A stretch of 64,000 nucleotides of DNA from Protula sp. h YS-2021 (taxonomy: Eukaryota; Annelida; Polychaeta; Sabellida; Serpulidae): the NCBI GenBank assembly GCA_949752745.1, contig OX457024.1, forward strand, positions 110,412,219 through 110,476,218. Direction: 5' to 3'. The position numbers were made by a program, and so were the translations under genes. The notes beneath the pieces were generated by a model. The model worked only from the letters and a program-made list of their open reading frames with translations. It had not been told where the DNA came from and did not search any database. Shown here one piece after another: positions 11,301 to 64,000 of the stretch (positions within the stretch are counted from its first letter, which is position 1; the number at the start of each line of letters is the position of its first letter).

Positions 11301-11778
11301 CATATGCATTTGAACAGTTCGGATTAACACCATAATTATCTAATATATCAATAATCTTCACATGCCCGCACTGTGCTGCAAAATGTAGAGCTGTATTTTT
11401 ATGTACCAATGAACTGTGATTGACATCCATATTAGGGAGTTGACACAGCCTTTCCACAATGGCTTGATGACCTTCAAGTGAAGCATAATGCAACGCTGTC
11501 ATTCCATAGTCGTCGTACAGATAAGGGTTGCTCTTAGTTATGCTTAACAATATGTCAAACACGGCGTATTGTCCATTTTGAGCCGCTACATGCAAAGGGG
11601 TTTGATTGTCATAGTTCACAATGTTAACATTTATATTTGGAACTCGCGATGTTCTTTTTACGATACCCGCAAATCCTTCCTTCGACGCTACATGCAAGGA
11701 ACAGAAAACAAGACGCCTTTTGGAGCGCCCTTTTAATTTCGTCTTTACAGTATTCCGTTTCAGACAGCTCTCAGCCAT
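8371..11778 (-). CDS. Ankyrin repeat / Mab-21 (cGAS-like) nucleotidyltransferase
   Basis: A single-exon frame of 1,135 codons. Eight or nine ankyrin repeats fill residues about 20-320, with recurring TPLHVAAQNG/TALHYASLEG-type helices. More divergent ankyrin-like sequence lies at about 345-470 and 508-610. The C-terminal region is a Mab-21/cGAS-like nucleotidyltransferase: G717-S718 followed by EGT, then NEFDFL with the first two catalytic acids (E730, D732), and the third in TVDLVQ (D843). GYKLAKLLR (907-915) and the helix SYMLKTSLFFLLEKES (942-957) are typical of the superfamily core. Spacing from the serine to the first acid is 12 residues, as in cGAS. The intact triad suggests an active second-messenger synthase whose ankyrin array could sense or scaffold a ligand; that is inference. 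It has no transmembrane segment, unlike its neighbour. The lack of introns suggests spread through retroposition or an expanded intronless family. An alternative is a catalytically idle Mab-21-like protein. Confidence 0.88.
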   Translation of the reverse strand: MAESCLKRNTVKTKLKGRSKRRLVFCSLHVASKEGFAGIVKRTSRVPNINVNIVNYDNQTPLHVAAQNGQYAVFDILLSITKSNPYLYDDYGMTALHYASLEGHQAIVERLCQLPNMDVNHSSLVHKNTALHFAAQCGHVKIIDILDNYGVNPNCSNAYGYTALLIAVRESKSDAVDRLLEINNLNPNICSNIAHASPLHMAIKNNDPVTTGILLTHPDININVQTLKKQTPLMLVSETGNINIAEMLVEMPNIDPNIQNENGHTALHSAVTFAHDDIVRILAKIPTINPNIADYEFKVNPLTMAINEGAAEIVNILSQIPSKPYIPCDTIVKMDIDNPVWKMHYLITQNMPLLMAAFKEDVESCQKLLAHSNHDGINMTFMLFCVFFASNFNTSQDLKILDILLSGCSQALCENPRTSYIIFGLCKLAVCKLFVRRGLLHLASQVQYALRGAIEAGDEAKLQLVIGLWKKLDNVNVELRDKTRRDQEAFMDQWCPPHTTWKNPPHSLDFDDEVLRHAVDRKCTGKIVSLLADKIYRKSKREQMLRFYTYLMNTPLGSCATNLVTKRDLYGQCALQIAVEHCIPEHIQTLVRYGADIQSCDRFNVSVLDITMKDLDIFKCIDFTRVDLPPKNMIHLSMLRRAYQRQSQIETKIRLVTDGKKCLKQPLLAFSRSVGLLQNTHHEKSLIKSTITAILREAAKKMKSINPEFHFTPVLVGSSSEGTRIAFPNEFDFLCVFSELGKYFKTDPSVRGSSAHFKVNDQFSDRIAQIFHLHKYDAKAHTGIPADIYDHLASCISSLRQFCSGRNIVLPRKPIVMQPAGDIACMHVTWRGQYYRNLLITVDLVQAVPFDFSPPERRHIIPPDTRFYLITKTVLPLPFQGRSEFQVAFSDSEHYIIKHSPQNIKDGYKLAKLLRSTSFFPTEIIRSFGLSADMDLSDCLKSYMLKTSLFFLLEKESVTRSSVLQRLSPMQCADKIYSQLETFLIQGKIPCFFTGNALKLFECVHASNEGETIGKECCAKRRFLLKVVAWIRFFISHIEASYTHACDSFSTHVAYTRVQISRFLGAYGKSKDNKTQDCCASSVVNFSSLEADLNGPILVYHRIEGHCFDFLNVYYASKAAHARFIVKIEDILHEI

Positions 11779-14700
11779 GTTCTGCCTCAGACAACTCTAG
11801 GCCATGTGTGATACTCCAGCACAACTTCTGCGAACTGTTCTCTATTCTGGAACAAAAGTCCAAATTTATAACCCTATTTTTAAGCCTGGTTGAGCTAAAA
11901 CAGACTATTTTAAATACTGGATTACAACCACGTCTTTCTTAAAAAATCTAGCAATATCAACTGTGGACTCAGAGGACTGTTTAGCTTGATTAATAAAGAA
12001 CACTCAATTAAGTGTGTTTTTTACGGAAGGGGGAGGCTTAGTCACTAATTCAACAAGCCGAATTTTACCTGAGGATATAGACAGGATTTTGGAATAGCTG
12101 GAAAATTAATAAACGTAGGAAAATGCGCAGCTTCTGACCCAACATTGACTATTGACATGCCTATACGTATCGAACATCTGTAAGTTCTAGAATTCGGAAA
12201 GTTTTATCAATAATTACATGTTAAAATAAGCGAAACTGTTTGAACAGTTGATACTTACAGGCATTGTGGCACACTACAAAGGGAAAGGGACGTCAGGTAA
12301 AACAGAAAAATGCAGATATTTTCTATTTTAAAAACTTTCTACTCATTTTCTTTTTTGTGTTCAACTTTCACATCTCTCATTTTGCTTATTCTTGAAAGTG
12401 GAAATCTTAACATAGAACCTACACTTTAGCCAGGAAAATTGCAACTACACATCAACAAAGTTATTCCCTCCTCCCCAGCTCCAACACACAAATACAAACA
12501 CGTTATATCAGCAAATAGCAATAAAGATAGGTATGAACCACACTATAATGCGCCTTTAAAACTGTGTACATCGACAGCTACCTCCTCCCTCCCCAACGCT
12601 CCTTGCCCCCCAGCCCCCAAATACACACACATATTAGGTTCGCAAATAGCAATAAGGCTAGATATGACTCAAATACGCTTTAAACCAGAATTCTTTCCAG
12701 AGCCTTCCGTTTCTGTTATGTATAGATCTAAAAATATGCGTAAAGCGAAAAAAAAAATAATAAAAAAAATAAAAAATAAAAACATTTTTAAATATGACAG
12801 TCATTTGTAATATAATAAAATTACTCACATTTAACCTCCGTACCCCGTTCAATGTCAATGCTACTACCAATTTAGAAAATGAGTCCAAAACTAACGTGCT
12901 TCAGTGGAAATATTACTTTTTCAGTTACATAAAATGTTTTCAAGCTTAAATCCTCGATGTTGTATCAGCATTTTTTTTATAATGCTAGTGCACTGCCGTT
13001 ACTTTCTTTAAAAGAACGTACATATTCTGCTTGAATCGTCGGATTGTAGGTAGTGTATTGACATTTTTGCATAATGCACTGGCACTCTTTTGTCGTAGGC
13101 ACACATTAATATTGAGGTGTCTATAAGAAGAGAAGACTGAAGAATGTCCCTTGATCAATATATGACCTCCAGTACGTAAACAAACTACAGTTGCTTTCTA
13201 CATTAACTAAGCGAAACCTGGCAACATTAAACAGCATGCATTGAAGGCTCTATTATTCACATCGGAAAACGTCATTTTGTCTTTGAGGTTCTGGCGAGCC
13301 TTAGTGTCATTAAGATTATATTATTGCTTTCAGTGACAGCTTTATAAAAATGTCCTGTTGGCAATGCATAAGTGTGTGACAGATCGAAAGAGTCACGAAC
13401 TTTGTTTGTAAAATCGGCCAGTTTTAAAGCACAGTCGAGATATTTTCCTGTAAAAAATAACATGTAAGATTGAATTTTATTGTTTGTTCTTCAACTCCAC
13501 GATAACATTTACCTTGAATTACCATAGGAATCTACTGGCCTTGAATATTCGAGTTATCCAAAGCCACGATCGATTTTTATTCTGGCTTGGTTTGAAAATC
13601 GAAGTGAATTTTGGCATGGACGACTTTTGCAGGCTTCTTAATAGGGCCCATCCAAGGCCATCCCTTATAGTTTTACCAAGAAACTTGTCTTGTCCATATG
13701 TTAGTGAAACTTGGCATGAGTGTTCATATGGATAATCTATCGAGATGATAAAATTTGCTCCACATTGAAAAGATATTCTGGGTCACTGCTTGAATATTTT
13801 CATCTCAGTTCTGCCATAAATGTGGGTGCTATGTTTCTGTGAACCCAATTCCGCAAAAGCACGGCAACGAACTTTGATGAAACGCGAATGTTCATCTGGG
13901 TTCATCTGAGGAGTTACATATAATATATTAGAATGTCAATGAAACTCGATGTAAGTTTGCATATCGGTGCCTATAGGCTTGGTCACTGCTATTATGCAGT
14001 TTTATGCGTCTTGTTAACATGATTAAGCCGCGTCTAGTGAACGACTGTTGTTGAAACAGAGTGGATGGATAACCTCTCAAGTGGCTGATTTGTGTTTTGA
14101 AAACGTCTTGATCCGTGTTTATTTGAATCTTCACTATTACTACTGGTCATATCGCCTTTAATCTTCCCTCAAGATTTCACACGCAACGCGACATGAATCT
14201 TCCAGGCGATTTAGCAGATCTGCCAGATACTGGTACTGATCTTGACTTCTCCGGACGCGTCTTCACACGTCAATACTACTCTGAAAATGCACAATTGCTC
14301 TCTAGCTTTCCGCCAGTACAAGAATTCAAACCCGATTATCCCACGCTCACCCAGGCACCGCTCAGTATCTGAAATGTGCTACAAAAGACATGACTCGTAA
14401 TACACAATGAACCAAAGGCAACACCAGATCCATTCTGCAAGGTTGGAATGAACACTGCTGGGTGTATGAATGATGAGTGTGTACCCTTATGGTGACATCC
14501 TTGTTATTTGTTACTTCATATAGCCGGTTATTAAATCGGTGTCATTGTTGATCAGGAAACATGCTTTAAGGTCTTTTAGCTGAGACTTACTATTCAATCA
14601 GTTGGTGAATTGCCCTTACTATAAGTGTAATGGCAACTGTTCCCTTATTCCAAATGGCACGACAAAATGGAAACCTTACTGTGATGAGCTGTGAAATAAC

Positions 14701-14860
14701 ACGTGTTCCCCTATTCCAAATGTAATTTTCTATGATACAGACTCAAATTTAAAGGTAACACTGCCCTGGCTGAGTCTTTTTTGTAGTAGCATATTTTACA
14801 ATTTTATTAAAGTTATATTTTATTCTATATTTTGATATGTAAACATTTATTAGAGAGTAT
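11779..14860. other. Intergenic region, no supported gene
   Basis: AT-rich sequence. At 12468-12565 and 12583-12683 two diverged copies of a ~100-bp segment share CTCC-rich starts and a GCAAATAGCAATAA core. The stretch at 13480-13920 resembles decayed dispersed repeat sequence. A short plus-strand frame at 14193-14372 is listed separately. Confidence 0.5.
14193..14372 (+). other. Small open frame, unrecognised
   Basis: A 59-codon frame from ATG to TGA in a locally GC-richer patch. It stays open further upstream, to about 14125. It is acidic and proline-containing (for example DLPDTGTDLDFSG and FPPVQEFKPDYP). I recognise no family, and it could equally be a transposon remnant or chance. Confidence 0.15.
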
Positions 14861-14868
14861 GGATTTAT

Positions 14869-18680
<3,812 letters not shown>

Positions 18681-18686
18681 CTTAAG

Positions 18687-21300
18687 TTATTTTTTATAAG
18701 CCTTCTTGAAAAGGAATGTTTTCAATGTCTTTTTAAACTCGAACAAAGTCTTTGCACGTTTAATTGACATTGGTAGGTCATTGTACAATGAGGGTGCTGC
18801 ATAAGAGAAAGTGCGCTTGCCGTAGGTTGTTTTGAAACGAGGTGTAGTCAAAAGGATCTTGTCAGCTGACCTCAGAGTGCGATTTGGAACATATGGCGAA
18901 ATCACATCCTGGATATACCTTGTGTCATAATGTTCAGCGCTTTATATTTCAACACTAAAATTTTGAAACCTATTCGTTCTTTAATGGGCAACCAGTGAAG
19001 CTCACTACGGATAAACTTAGCACTTTTGTCATGGGAGGGCACTCGTTTGACTAATCGAGCAGCGGCGTCTTGTACTTGTTGCAGTTTATTGATTGCGGTG
19101 GTGGATATGTTCACCATCAGTCCATTACAGTAATCCAGCCTTAAGAGCACTAACGCTTGGACAAGATATTTGGTAGCTTCTTCACTTAGGCAGGATCGTA
19201 TCTGCCAAATCCATCTTATGTAATAGAAACACCGTTTTCGAAGATCAAGGATATAGTTGTCTAAACTTAGAGCCGAATCCACCAGAACTCCTAGGTTACG
19301 AACGTTGTTGCTCTTAGGAACCGTAGCGCCGTCTGTGGTTAGGGAATCGACCCAGCGCTTGTTCTGTTTCTTAGAGCTAGAAAACACAGCAAACTCTGTC
19401 TTTTCGGGATTAAGCTTTAACTTGCTTGTGTGCATCCATCTAGCTATATGTTGTATCCCATTTTCAAGCTGCTTAGCAACTTGTGCTTGCTCGTCGGTGC
19501 TATTCAGATTTACGCTTTTCAACAGTTGTGAATCATCGGCGTACAGATGGAACGATAACTGTAGAAAACAAATCAAATTTCCAAGGGGTTTTGTTTGTGT
19601 AGTCGCTGTAAGGACGAGGTTCAAGAAAAGATCCTTGCGGTACGACGGAATAGTTAAGCACTTCAGGATCAAAAAATGCATCAGCGACGTTTACCGGGAA
19701 AAATCTGTTTTTTAGGTATGAAGCAAGCCATTGTATAACTTCACTGGACATATTGAAGTTTCTTTGAAGTCGCTGAAGAAGGATGTTATGATCAATATGT
19801 ATCGAATGCCGCTGAAAGGTCCAAAAGTATCACGAAAACTGCATTACCTTTATCTGTTTCGACCAGGATGTCCTTGAACACTTTTATCAAAGCGGTTTCA
19901 GTCGAATGGGAAGATTTATATGCTGACAGGAGTGGTTCAGATAGATGATTTTCGTTGATATAGTTAGAGACGTGCAGTCCAACAGATTTTTCGATTAGTT
20001 TGGATAAAAACGGAAGGTTCGATCCCTTTCTCTAGTTTTTGGAAATGCCATCCAGAGTAGGCTTTTCAGCATTCTTGAACTGACGTGGCATGGTACCGGT
20101 ACTCAACGAGAGATTAATTATTCTAGTTATCACTGATAGTAAAGGTTCCAAGCACTTCTTTAACAGTGACGTTGGGATCGGATCTAGCTCGCATGATTTG
20201 GTTGTAGCGCCTAGAATAATGCGTTTGACCTGTTCCTCCGAAAAAGGGAAAAATGACGCTAATTCTGGTATCTCAGTGCCGTCCTCTTGGTCGAACACAA
20301 ACGGATCTTTGTCATCGTCAAAATGTGGCGAATGATATCCACTTCCAATACTAAAACATCTTTAAATTGATTCATGCTCGGGGGAGAGGGTTTTGCTCAT
20401 GTCTATGCATAAGCATATTCATAGTTTTAAACAGTTTGCCACTATCACGGTTGCAACATTCGATGGCGTCTAAGAAATGATCACTTTTTGCTCTATGCAC
20501 AGTTTTGTTGAAGGCACTTTGTAATATTCTAAAAACTTTCTTATCCTCCTCAGTTTTTGTTTCCCTCCATTTACGCTAATTAGCTCACATGGCTCTTCGC
20601 GCAACCCGTATTTCTTCACACCAGTATTGTTCCTTTCGACCTTTCGTAAATGTTTTCCGTATAAGTGGTGCATGCTTATCTAATAGACGCCTTAAGTCGA
20701 AATCGAAAAGGTCCACTAATTGATCTAGTTGTAAATCCCTATAACGAGAGATCAGCTCTGAACTATTAATATCTGATATAAAATCATTAATGGCTATTTG
20801 TTTCAATTTACTGAAGGATACTCCACGTCTTGTTGGAGATTAGACCTCCAACTTCAGGGTCCAAAACACTAATCGAATCACTGGATCTTGAAACAAGATC
20901 AATGACGTGTCCCCTTTCATGTGTTTTCTCTGTAACATCTTGAAGTAGATTGAATGATTTGCATAATTCCTTCAGACAGGGTGTTAAGGGATGTACCGAA
21001 TCGTGCCAATAAATATTAAAATCGTCGGCTATGACTAAGGAAGAAGTACACCTTGCTTGTTGTTCAAGGAACACTAAAAATTCATCCAAGAATTCGCTAT
21101 GGTTTGATTGCGGAGGTCGGTAAATACAGGCAATTCTTAACGATAACTGGCCTGATTTAGCATGGACGATGACATGCTCGAATGAATTAAAGCTAGTGTC
21201 GTTAATCTCTCTAGTGTAGTTCATTTCGACAGAGAATCGCCACACCACCACTCATTTTCCCAGTCCAGTCTCCGTCCGAGAGATGTCGAGACAGTTGTCA
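18687..21300 (-). mobile_element. Degenerate CR1/L2-type LINE (non-LTR retrotransposon)
   Basis: Broken pieces of a LINE ORF2 follow in order on the minus strand. An endonuclease-phosphatase-like part (20808-21251) has IACIYRPPQSNH, a VIADDFNIYWHD element (the family normally has GDFN) and RGHVIDLVSR. The linker LLDKHAPLIRKT lies at about 20.65-20.80 kb. The reverse transcriptase N-terminal part has SCELDPIPTSLLKKCLEPLL (20032-20298) and LPFLSKLIEKSVG (about 19.95-20.02 kb). The core has a VPQGSFLEP-like element (about 19.64 kb), FHLYADDSQLL (about 19.53 kb), KLKLNPEKTEFAVF and the LHWLPIKERIGFKILVLKYK tail. It ends at YGKRTFSYAAPSLYNDLP...FKKAY (18687-18905). Frameshifts and stops separate the pieces, so it is dead. 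The 5' end is not determined. Confidence 0.9.
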
Positions 21301-23829
21301 CAAAGTGATAGATTCTCTTCTATATTTTCTAAAGGTAAGGGGCTCGTGCAGTTTTTTATAGTTTGCTTTACATGAGGTCGTTTTGTATAGGTCATCTGTT
21401 TAATTGACCGAGTTAGATCAATATTGATTACAAGGTGTAAGGTCAGTATTTATAATTCTTAGTACCCTCGTGTTTAATACGTAAGGTGACCTTTGCCACG
21501 TCTTCGGGTCAGTTTGGAAGTAAACCATGCCCGAGTTAGGCGTAATGTTAAGTTAGTTATCAGCCTAAAGGCATCACCTGTATGGATTTATGGATAATAC
21601 TACTTAAGCAAGGTCAGTATTGGATAAATATAAGGTGAAACTACTGAGTTAAAATGCTTCAGTTATTGTGAATTTATTAGTAGTTTTTTTTTGGGGGAGG
21701 GGATAACATTATTGCTGATAAACTTTGAATAGTTTTATTTCATTTTGACTTTATGTATTATTAGTCGTGTAGTTTATGTTGTATTTGAATAAATAGATAA
21801 ATTATGGGAAACAGAATAACGACTGTATATAGCAAATTCTAAATTCAAGACAAATTACATCACTCACAGATAATGCTTTATTCATATGGACAGTAAATGT
21901 CTTGCTGTTTTATAATATTGTATAAACATCATGAATTCATTACTATTATTTAAAGTAGTTTTGTATCAATCCGCAGTAATGAAAATGCATTCATGAATAT
22001 CTTTACAGCTAGACACGGGACCAATTAAAAATCTTCATAATGCTGTAGAATTCTCTTGCAATACATAATTTTGTCTTCTCTTGTTTTGCTACAGTTTGTC
22101 TTTACAAGATTGCAGTCATAGCACTTTGTCTTATCCTATGGCTGTGTAGCTTAAGATGAAACTAAGTCAATTCGAAGTGTTTTAGAACACTTCCTTCCCT
22201 TAACGGTTTGGGAAAAATATACTCCTGGTCATGCAATGGACGTAAAACTTTGAAAAATAATCCAGACTCTGGACATCACGAAGACCACTGATACATTGAA
22301 GATTTAACTTCTTTACTGTAATTTTCATATAATAAATATTGAATGGAGAAATTAGGAAAGTAATGTTGATGACATTTACTAAGTTGTTATAAATTATCCT
22401 CAAACTATAAAAAACTATTTAAAATTATTTCAAATATCTAGGAATTAATTATTGTTACTATTCCAACTTTTCTCACTTGGAATTAGAGAAAGAAACATTA
22501 TGTATTCTTGTTATTAAGCTATTAGTAATTGGTAAGTAGCCTTCAACAAACATTTTCTGCCACAAATCGAGCTATTACTGGGATAACTCCTTATCAAACC
22601 TGATAGATCTACTAGGTATTATACCATATGAATTCGATGTAAAGAATTAACATTCTTTAATATTAAAAAAGCACCTATGCAAAAATGTCTAGTGAAGAAA
22701 AGTTGACGTACGGAATTATGAAAATAATAATTTTACTATAACTCAAAGATGGAATCCTGACCGAAATTTAGGACTCTAATAATATTTTGACGAGCTGATA
22801 CTGCTGTAATTTCAACTGTGTAATTGACATTGCTATTTTTGTTTTAGTTTGTAATTAAAAATATTTTTAATATAATAAAAAAAATATACTTGTTAGTGTT
22901 CCATTTCTGGAACATCATATACTACGAATCGTTTAAAGTGTATACCAAATAATAATAAATATTAAGTACAGTTTATTGCATAATGAGTATTGTACGGTAC
23001 TGATTTGTAGCAATTTTCAGCATGTTCGTCATGGTAATACCTATTTTTATGCATGAAGTCTTTAAACTCAAATACATTTACGAGGCAAAACGTTATTTTA
23101 ATTGTACACCAACTATTTCATTAGAATATTGACGTCATTAAATACACAAAATTTATTTGTACACTAATTATTATATTTAAATATTGACGTCATTAAATAC
23201 ACAGAATTTATTCTAAACCAACTATTACATTAGAATATTGAAGTCATTAAATACACAAAATTTATTTGGACACTAACTATTACATTAAAATATTGACGTT
23301 ATTAAATACACAGAATTTATTCGTAAACCAACTATTACATTAAAATATTGACGTTATTAAATACACAGAATTTATTCGTAAACCAACTATTACATTAAAA
23401 TATTGACGTTATTAAATACACAGAATTTATTCGTAAACCAACTATTACATTAGAATATTGACATCATTAAATGCTCAAAATTAAAAGGACGAGACGTGTT
23501 AGTTGCACAGAGTACTGAGTACTGAAATGTTACGTGTTCCTATTAAATATCAAGAGATTGATGCTGGAAATAATACCAAAAGATGCAATATTCAAGCAAA
23601 TAAAAGCTACACTAAAATATCACAAATTCTGAGATGCGAATGTTTTGTCGAAGTCTCTAGCTTTGTATCTATCTTCGGGCTCTGGAGTTAGTTGTCTGGA
23701 TGCGTGAGCTCAAATCTTGCCTGGTCTATGTAGCTCTTCAACCAAAAATGCACACATATATTTGTTGTTAGATCCACAATGGACCATTCAAACGACTTAT
23801 GCGTATGGAAAATGTGTCATCATGTTTAG
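21301..23829. other. Intergenic region between LINE and mega-thrombospondin 3' end
   Basis: AT-rich sequence with no supported gene. The only clear structure is the 55-bp minisatellite at 23,090-23,480. Confidence 0.5.
23090..23480. repeat. 55-bp minisatellite, about seven copies
   Basis: The unit starts ATTGACGT(C/T)ATTAAATACAC and ends CCAACTATTACATTA(A/G)AAT. The period is 55 bp, for example at 23292 and 23347. The first two copies contain the palindrome TGACGTCA; later copies have TGACGTTA. The three central copies are almost identical, so expansion there is recent. Confidence 0.9.
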
Positions 23830-23835
23830 TTTATT
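23830..23835 (-). terminator. Poly(A) signal AATAAA of the mega-thrombospondin gene
   Basis: AATAAA on the minus strand lies 79 nt downstream of the stop codon at 23914-23916. Together with the stop it marks the likely 3' end of the large gene. Confidence 0.6.
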
Positions 23836-23913
23836 CATATTCAGTAGAAGTAGTACAAAATAAAAGTTTTTATACCCTGCTTTTTTGCACACTGTAAGGA
23901 ATGTAGGTTTCTA

Positions 23914-63230
<39,317 letters not shown>

Positions 63231-64000
63231 CTGAAACGCAAAAACTAACCATAAATTTACCTTATTGCATATTGAAATTGAAATTTATTTGAAATATAAA
63301 AACAGTAAGCACATGTAACGCCATATTATTAGCCAAAAATTGTGATTGTCTGCAGCCTCCTTGCCACTCCTCGTTATTCAATGCTCATCTCCTTATTCGT
63401 TATAAATCTGTTCTTTATTAGTGTCATGATATTCTTTTAATAAGATATGGCAAGGCAGTAATGCACAGCTCTGTGATTGCCATTTTGTAAGTCAGTACGG
63501 CAGGGTACCTGAAGTACCTGAAGTGCCTGAAGTATTTCTCAGTCGAGTTGGCCATTTACTTGCATGAGAGGAGCGTAGTGTTTTGACTGAGTTGGCTGAT
63601 TAGTTAGACACAATGCGAGAGGTGTGTAGTTTTTATAGTTACTTATTTACACTGGTATCAGATGCGGGCACTGCTTCGTAACCGAGTTGTTTATTCACTT
63701 ACACTTGTTTGAGGTGCACTGTAGTTATTTTCTTATTTATTTGCCCGTTTATCTCCCTGTTGATGGGTGAGTGAGTGATTCTGGTGGTTAACTCATTGAG
63801 TTCAGAATGTGGAAGTTGTCGAGATAGTTTTCTGGTTTATCCGTTTAACCATGGTGAGCAGCTGATGAAATAAACTAGCCCATATATCCCTTTTAGATCC
63901 ATGTATTGACCCATGTACTGAGCCATGTATTTACTCATTTACTGACCTTTGTACTTACAAATGTACTTACATATGTGCTGACCCATATACTTGAAAGTGT
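63231..64000. other. 5' intron sequence of the mega-TSP gene, no exon seen
   Basis: Upstream of the most 5' LRR exon found. The right edge carries degenerate ~16-bp ATGTACT(G/T)AC-type repeats (about 63,890-63,995). No signal-peptide exon or promoter is recognisable, so the gene start lies outside the window. Confidence 0.5.

Noticed and set aside
18902..19681. Host gene with reverse transcriptase similarity
   Set aside because: YADD, LHWLPIKERI and the endonuclease pieces in the right order, with frameshifts, show a dead LINE rather than a domesticated gene.

Overview
This is eukaryotic, metazoan DNA. The main gene has dozens of short exons with GT-AG introns and animal-specific extracellular domains, and the intergenic DNA is AT-rich and full of microsatellites. 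The organism is most likely a marine invertebrate. A bivalve mollusc is my weak preference, because intronless ankyrin-nucleotidyltransferase genes, a decayed CR1/L2-type LINE and repeat-choked introns are common there. A cnidarian or another lophotrochozoan is not excluded. Every gene I can support lies on the minus strand.

Region 1 (about 2.8-11.8 kb) holds a Rab-like small GTPase followed, in transcript-reverse order, by two largely intronless genes. Both encode ankyrin repeats joined to a Mab-21/cGAS-like nucleotidyltransferase domain. Both enzymes keep the G-S motif and all three catalytic acidic residues, so they are candidate cGAS-like receptors (cGLRs); one also has an N-terminal membrane anchor. 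The GTPase has a histidine at the catalytic glutamine position and lacks prenylation cysteines. Its first visible exon starts at a strong splice acceptor that is phase-compatible with the upstream ankyrin-nucleotidyltransferase reading frame.

Region 2 (about 11.8-23.8 kb) is intergenic. It holds long (AC)n/(AT)n tracts, degenerate duplications, a frameshifted LINE (18.69-21.3 kb) and a 55-bp minisatellite.

Region 3 (23.9 kb to beyond 63.2 kb) is one very large gene read right to left. I could assemble 56 exons encoding about 2,800 residues. The order is leucine-rich repeats (19 exons, 5' end outside the window), LRR C-terminal cap, fibronectin-III-like domain, fibro-slime domain, cadherin repeats, F5/8 type C (discoidin) domain, Cys-rich ephrin-receptor-like modules, EGF-like modules, thrombospondin type 3 repeats, thrombospondin C-terminal domain and a laminin-G/concanavalin-like domain. 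A stop and a poly(A) signal follow. N-terminal LRRs, central cadherin and a TSP C-terminus match the 'mega-thrombospondin' family described from non-bilaterian animals. Splice phases agree at every junction I checked except one (45454 to 42963), where an exon is probably missing from my model.

The introns of this gene carry many unrelated, locally generated tandem repeats. In three places these duplications captured exon edges or parts of exons, leaving decayed exon copies.
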